In this document: positions 61,392 through 64,000 of the stretch, in pieces
Numbering within the stretch: the first letter of the stretch is position 1
How the letters are laid out: the number at the start of each line of letters is the position of its first letter
Origin: a bacterium
GTDB lineage: Bacteria > Cyanobacteriota > Vampirovibrionia > Gastranaerophilales > Gastranaerophilaceae
Direction: 5' to 3'
Length of the DNA: 64,000 bases
Assembly (NCBI GenBank): GCA_017536545.1
Contig: JAFXHF010000016.1
Location: 166,316 to 230,315, forward strand
The notes under the pieces: model-generated
Database searches by the model: none
The model's input: the letters and a program-made list of their open reading frames with translations, nothing else
What the model was told of the DNA's origin: nothing
Program-made: the position numbers and the translations under genes

Positions 61392-62570
61392 TTATTTTGT
61401 TTCTATTCCGTAGAAATTTGGGTAACCCTCATTGAACGCTTTTACAATAGCTTTAGCAAATCTCTTTGGAGTATCCCAATAAGCTAAGTGGGCAGTGATA
61501 AATGTTCTTGGGACATAGTTGTTAGATTTGTTATAAATGAACCCTCTATAAGCTCTTCTACCAAAGGTTAGTCCTGTTGTTTTTTTGACTTGTTCTATTG
61601 TGAAATTTTCAGAATTAGAAAATCCAAACGGATCATTGCTATAATTTACTGTTAGGTAGAATACATCATTTTCGATTATTGATTTTGCCATCAAACGAGA
61701 AATGTTGTTTATGCTAGTGTCTTCTTTTGTGAAATCTGAATAGAATAATCTAACAGGTGACGCAAATCCTACAACCCCTTTTACAGTTCCACCAGGGAAA
61801 CAAACTTGGCTTGTATATTTATCCAAGTTCGCATAATTTTTCTTGAAAACATCCATATCTGGATTTGGATCATATTTGCCAGTTCTTGGATTGAATTTTA
61901 CTAAATCTGCTTCAATCAAAGCATCAAAACAAGTTGGTTGAGCAGGATTGCTTTCTATAATTTTATCAATTTCAGCACCATATTGCCCTTTGATTAGTTC
62001 TGCTGGAATTGAATTTGCTTTGTTTAGGTAATATTGGTAAGTAACAAATGAACCTGCACTATATCCAAGTAAAACAACTTTATTCCCTTTTGCAACTTCA
62101 TTGTTTACCACAACGTGCAAATCATCAATTACTTTTGTCATATTTTGATGCTGTTGTACCCAAACTGCATCGTGTAAACAATGTGCAAATAATGAACGAG
62201 CTTGGTGTGCAATTTTAGGTGAGTATTTAGAAGCTGATGCCAAATCCTGATCTAGTTTTTTTACAACTTCTAAACTTCTATCCCCCCAGTAAAATGTTAC
62301 TGGTTCTGGGTTGATTACGTATCTTCCGTTATTTAAAAAGTTTTCTTTAATCATATCGTTTTCTTCAAAACGTTGTTTGATTTGAGGGTGTAATTTTTTT
62401 ACATCTTCCAAGAATGCGATTTTGAATTTTTCACGGTTTTTGTAGGTTAAATTGTTTGAACCATTGATATAAATGAAAGTTACCCCAGTAGGTTCTTCTG
62501 TCGCATTAGCTGGTATGTTTAAACCAAATAGGATAGCTAATATAGATAATGCTAAAAGTATTTTTTTCAT
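61392..62570 (-). CDS. Secreted alpha/beta-hydrolase-like protein
   Basis: 392 residues from the ATG at 62570, chosen because AAGGAG lies 6 bases upstream and it directly begins a signal peptide (MKKILLALSILAILFGLNIPANA, likely cleaved after ANA). A start at 62597 would put nine residues before it. A nucleophile elbow GYSAGS (G-x-S-x-G) inside VVLLGYSAGSFVTYQYYL and an early FIYINGSN strand-loop indicate a serine hydrolase of the lipase/esterase fold. Catalytic Asp and His are not confidently placed (a late HLAYWD is a candidate). Probably periplasmic or exported; substrate unknown. Confidence 0.78.
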   Translation of the reverse strand: MKKILLALSILAILFGLNIPANATEEPTGVTFIYINGSNNLTYKNREKFKIAFLEDVKKLHPQIKQRFEENDMIKENFLNNGRYVINPEPVTFYWGDRSLEVVKKLDQDLASASKYSPKIAHQARSLFAHCLHDAVWVQQHQNMTKVIDDLHVVVNNEVAKGNKVVLLGYSAGSFVTYQYYLNKANSIPAELIKGQYGAEIDKIIESNPAQPTCFDALIEADLVKFNPRTGKYDPNPDMDVFKKNYANLDKYTSQVCFPGGTVKGVVGFASPVRLFYSDFTKEDTSINNISRLMAKSIIENDVFYLTVNYSNDPFGFSNSENFTIEQVKKTTGLTFGRRAYRGFIYNKSNNYVPRTFITAHLAYWDTPKRFAKAIVKAFNEGYPNFYGIETK

Positions 62571-62622
62571 TCTTAACTCCTTATAAACTCTTCTCAAAAT
62601 GATTGTAGCATAATTATAACAA

Positions 62623-62647
62623 AAAAGACCTATAAAGTAGGCCTTTT
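62623..62647 (-). terminator. Terminator of the gspF/pilC-like gene
   Basis: On the minus strand AAAAGGCCTA/TAGGTCTTTT (one G-T pair), 5-base loop and a T run. Confidence 0.8.
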
Positions 62648-62672
62648 GATTTTTAACTATAACTTTATTTTA

Positions 62673-63869
62673 TTAAAAGAATGCTTGAGTAAACATCTCG
62701 TTAAAATTTTTGTAGCCAAAAGCTAAAACAATAAGTGCGATTAAACCAACAAGAACAATCATTATTGGTTCTAAAAGTTTTAACATAACATCTAGAGCAA
62801 CTCTTAATTGTGTTTCATAATCATATGCCACTGCGGAAAGTGATTTTTCAAGTTCTCCAGCTTTTTCTCCTGTTGCAATTTGAGACATTGCGTAGTCTGA
62901 AAATAGCATTGTAGCACCTAGTGCTGTAGTTAATTCACAACCTTGTTGTACTCTAGGAGCTACTTGGTTTAATTGAGCGGTAGCTTTTGGTAGATTTACA
63001 ACTGTGCTTGATAAATACAATGATTCAGATATTGGAAGCCCCGCTGAATATGCAAGAGAAAGTACTGAAAAATAATTTGAATAAGTATAATTTTTGATTA
63101 GATCTTTAAACGGTTTAATTGTTGCAAGTTTAGAGATTAGTTTTGATGTAAAGTTTTTATTTTTATATAGTGCGAAAATTATTCCACCCAGAATTCCAAA
63201 AGTGATGCCAATTTGAATAATAGATTTTATGGCAATAACAATTATAGAAGCTCCAGTTCCCATCATCTTTGAAGTAAATACCTCAAGAATAAATGTTTTA
63301 AATATTAGTGCAACTAAAATAGCAAGAAAGAATATAACAATAGGATATGTCGCTTTTGAGATTATATCATTTTTTACTTTTTCTTGAATAACAATATTTT
63401 TAACAATTCCTGATAAAGTTTCTTCTAACTTCCCAGATTCTTCGCCTGCTATAACTAGCATTGTGTAAGCCACCCCAAGGGTTTTAGCACAAGGTTTCAT
63501 AGATTCTTTCAAGGAATTTCCATTTTTAATTCCTTGTAAAACTTTTGCACATAGGGATTTTATTTTTGAATTTTGTGTTGAACTATAAATCGAATTAAAG
63601 ATCTCAAAAGGAGAATGTCCTGATTTGTATAAAGAGTGAAAAGCACTAAAAAAATCTTTTTTCTCTTTAATAGAAAGGATTGTTTTTTCTGAGTAATTTG
63701 TAGTTAAAACTTCAGAAGTGATTTTGTAATCACTTTTTTCTTTAATTTCAAGTAAAGTATATCCTCTTTGTTCTAATTTGGTCGCAGCATCAGAAAGATT
63801 TTCTGCTTGGAAAGAGTCCTCAATAATTTCACCTTTTGAATTCTTCACTTTAAAAATAAAATAAGCCAT
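62673..63869 (-). CDS. Type II secretion/type IV pilus inner-membrane platform protein (GspF/PilC)
   Basis: 398 residues. N-terminal small domain (AYFIFKVKNSKGEIIEDSFQAENLSDAATKLEQRGYTLLEI), then two T2SF helical domains (KKDFFSAFHSLYKSGHSPFEIF and YFSVLSLAYSAGLPISESLYLS) and three membrane helices (about 173-195, 215-235, 365-387). It anchors the assembly ATPase and polymerises pseudopilins. Other pilus genes lie outside the window. TATAAT ends 6 bases before the ATG with no Shine-Dalgarno, so it is probably leaderless. Confidence 0.93.
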   Translation of the reverse strand: MAYFIFKVKNSKGEIIEDSFQAENLSDAATKLEQRGYTLLEIKEKSDYKITSEVLTTNYSEKTILSIKEKKDFFSAFHSLYKSGHSPFEIFNSIYSSTQNSKIKSLCAKVLQGIKNGNSLKESMKPCAKTLGVAYTMLVIAGEESGKLEETLSGIVKNIVIQEKVKNDIISKATYPIVIFFLAILVALIFKTFILEVFTSKMMGTGASIIVIAIKSIIQIGITFGILGGIIFALYKNKNFTSKLISKLATIKPFKDLIKNYTYSNYFSVLSLAYSAGLPISESLYLSSTVVNLPKATAQLNQVAPRVQQGCELTTALGATMLFSDYAMSQIATGEKAGELEKSLSAVAYDYETQLRVALDVMLKLLEPIMIVLVGLIALIVLAFGYKNFNEMFTQAFF

Positions 63870-63875
63870 AAAAAT

Positions 63876-63881
63876 ATTATA
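63876..63881 (-). promoter_or_regulatory. -10 hexamer of the gspF/pilC-like gene (leaderless)
   Basis: TATAAT on the minus strand (63881-63876), 6 bases before the ATG. No clear -35. Confidence 0.55.
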
Positions 63882-63913
63882 TAAGGTTTTATAAATTTTA
63901 GCTACTAATTAAA

Positions 63914-63937
63914 AAAAGAGTCCTTATGGACTCTTTT
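63914..63937 (-). terminator. Terminator following tRNA-Gln
   Basis: AAAAGAGTCC/GGACTCTTTT with a 4-base loop, immediately after the tRNA 3' end. Confidence 0.85.
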
Positions 63938-63940
63938 AAT

Positions 63941-64000
63941 TGGCTGGGGCGGAAGGATTCGAACCTCCGAGATGGCTGGACCAAAACCAGCTGCCTTACC
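63941..64000 (-). tRNA. tRNA-Gln (anticodon UUG), 5' part beyond window
   Basis: On the minus strand the D-arm 3' side, anticodon arm GCTGG-TTTTGGT-CCAGC (anticodon TTG), T-arm with GGTTCGAATCC, acceptor 3' strand CGCCCCA, discriminator G and an encoded CCA are visible. The 5' acceptor and start of the D-arm lie outside the window. Confidence 0.93.

Overview
The window is strongly AT-rich bacterial chromosome, almost fully coding (no gene-free stretch over about 300 bases), with short operons on both strands and many intrinsic terminators. The mix suggests an anaerobic, fermentative diderm of the non-photosynthetic cyanobacterial sister lineage (Vampirovibrionia/Melainabacteria, probably Gastranaerophilales). 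Evidence: two rubrerythrins, a HydE-type hydrogenase maturase, an ADP-forming acyl-CoA synthetase, a 1500-residue AsmA-like envelope protein, a type IV pilus/type II secretion platform protein, a DUF1822-like domain otherwise typical of Cyanobacteria, and no photosynthesis genes. The lineage is an inference, not proven here.

Layout. 0-11 kb: TPR protein (cut at the left edge), leucyl aminopeptidase, reverse rubrerythrin, thioredoxin with a divergent GH77-like protein, DEDDh exonuclease, sugar-phosphate-type MFS transporter, two medium-chain dehydrogenases. 11-25 kb: unknown proteins, a radical SAM protein, ADP-forming acyl-CoA synthetase, MutS, and a leftward run alr-lpd-oppF-unknown-smpB. 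25-36 kb: tandem ArsP_2-type metal permeases, a TPR/GT9-like protein, rubrerythrin, the AsmA-like giant, and a PAS histidine-kinase-like protein lacking the phospho-accepting His, coupled to a sugar ABC ATPase. 36-46 kb: aroQ, a candidate small RNA, two unknown proteins, then a three-gene operon of a giant acidic DUF1822-like/TonB-like membrane protein, a sigma-70-family factor and a zinc-ribbon/P-loop NTPase/TPR protein. 46-52 kb: a two-gene phage-tail-fibre-like cassette, cysE, a glycosyltransferase, groEL-groES. 52-58 kb: gmk-coaBC-nif3-hydE-dxs-like operon. 58-64 kb: a PLP decarboxylase-like protein, membrane and secreted proteins, a GspF/PilC protein and a partial tRNA-Gln.

Four patterns cut across the annotation. 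(1) Seven otherwise unrelated proteins carry a short motif (hydrophobic-x-Phe-[Thr/Gly/Arg], usually with Gly) near the N-terminus, suggesting an undescribed tag or sorting signal. (2) Eight genes without a Shine-Dalgarno have a -10 hexamer ending 6-7 nt before their ATG, pointing to frequent leaderless transcription. (3) A likely small RNA of about 100 nt with a CCUCC loop lies next to aroQ. (4) Two GC-rich elements of about 125 bp, each bounded by direct repeats, abut stop codons of leftward genes, one of them groEL.
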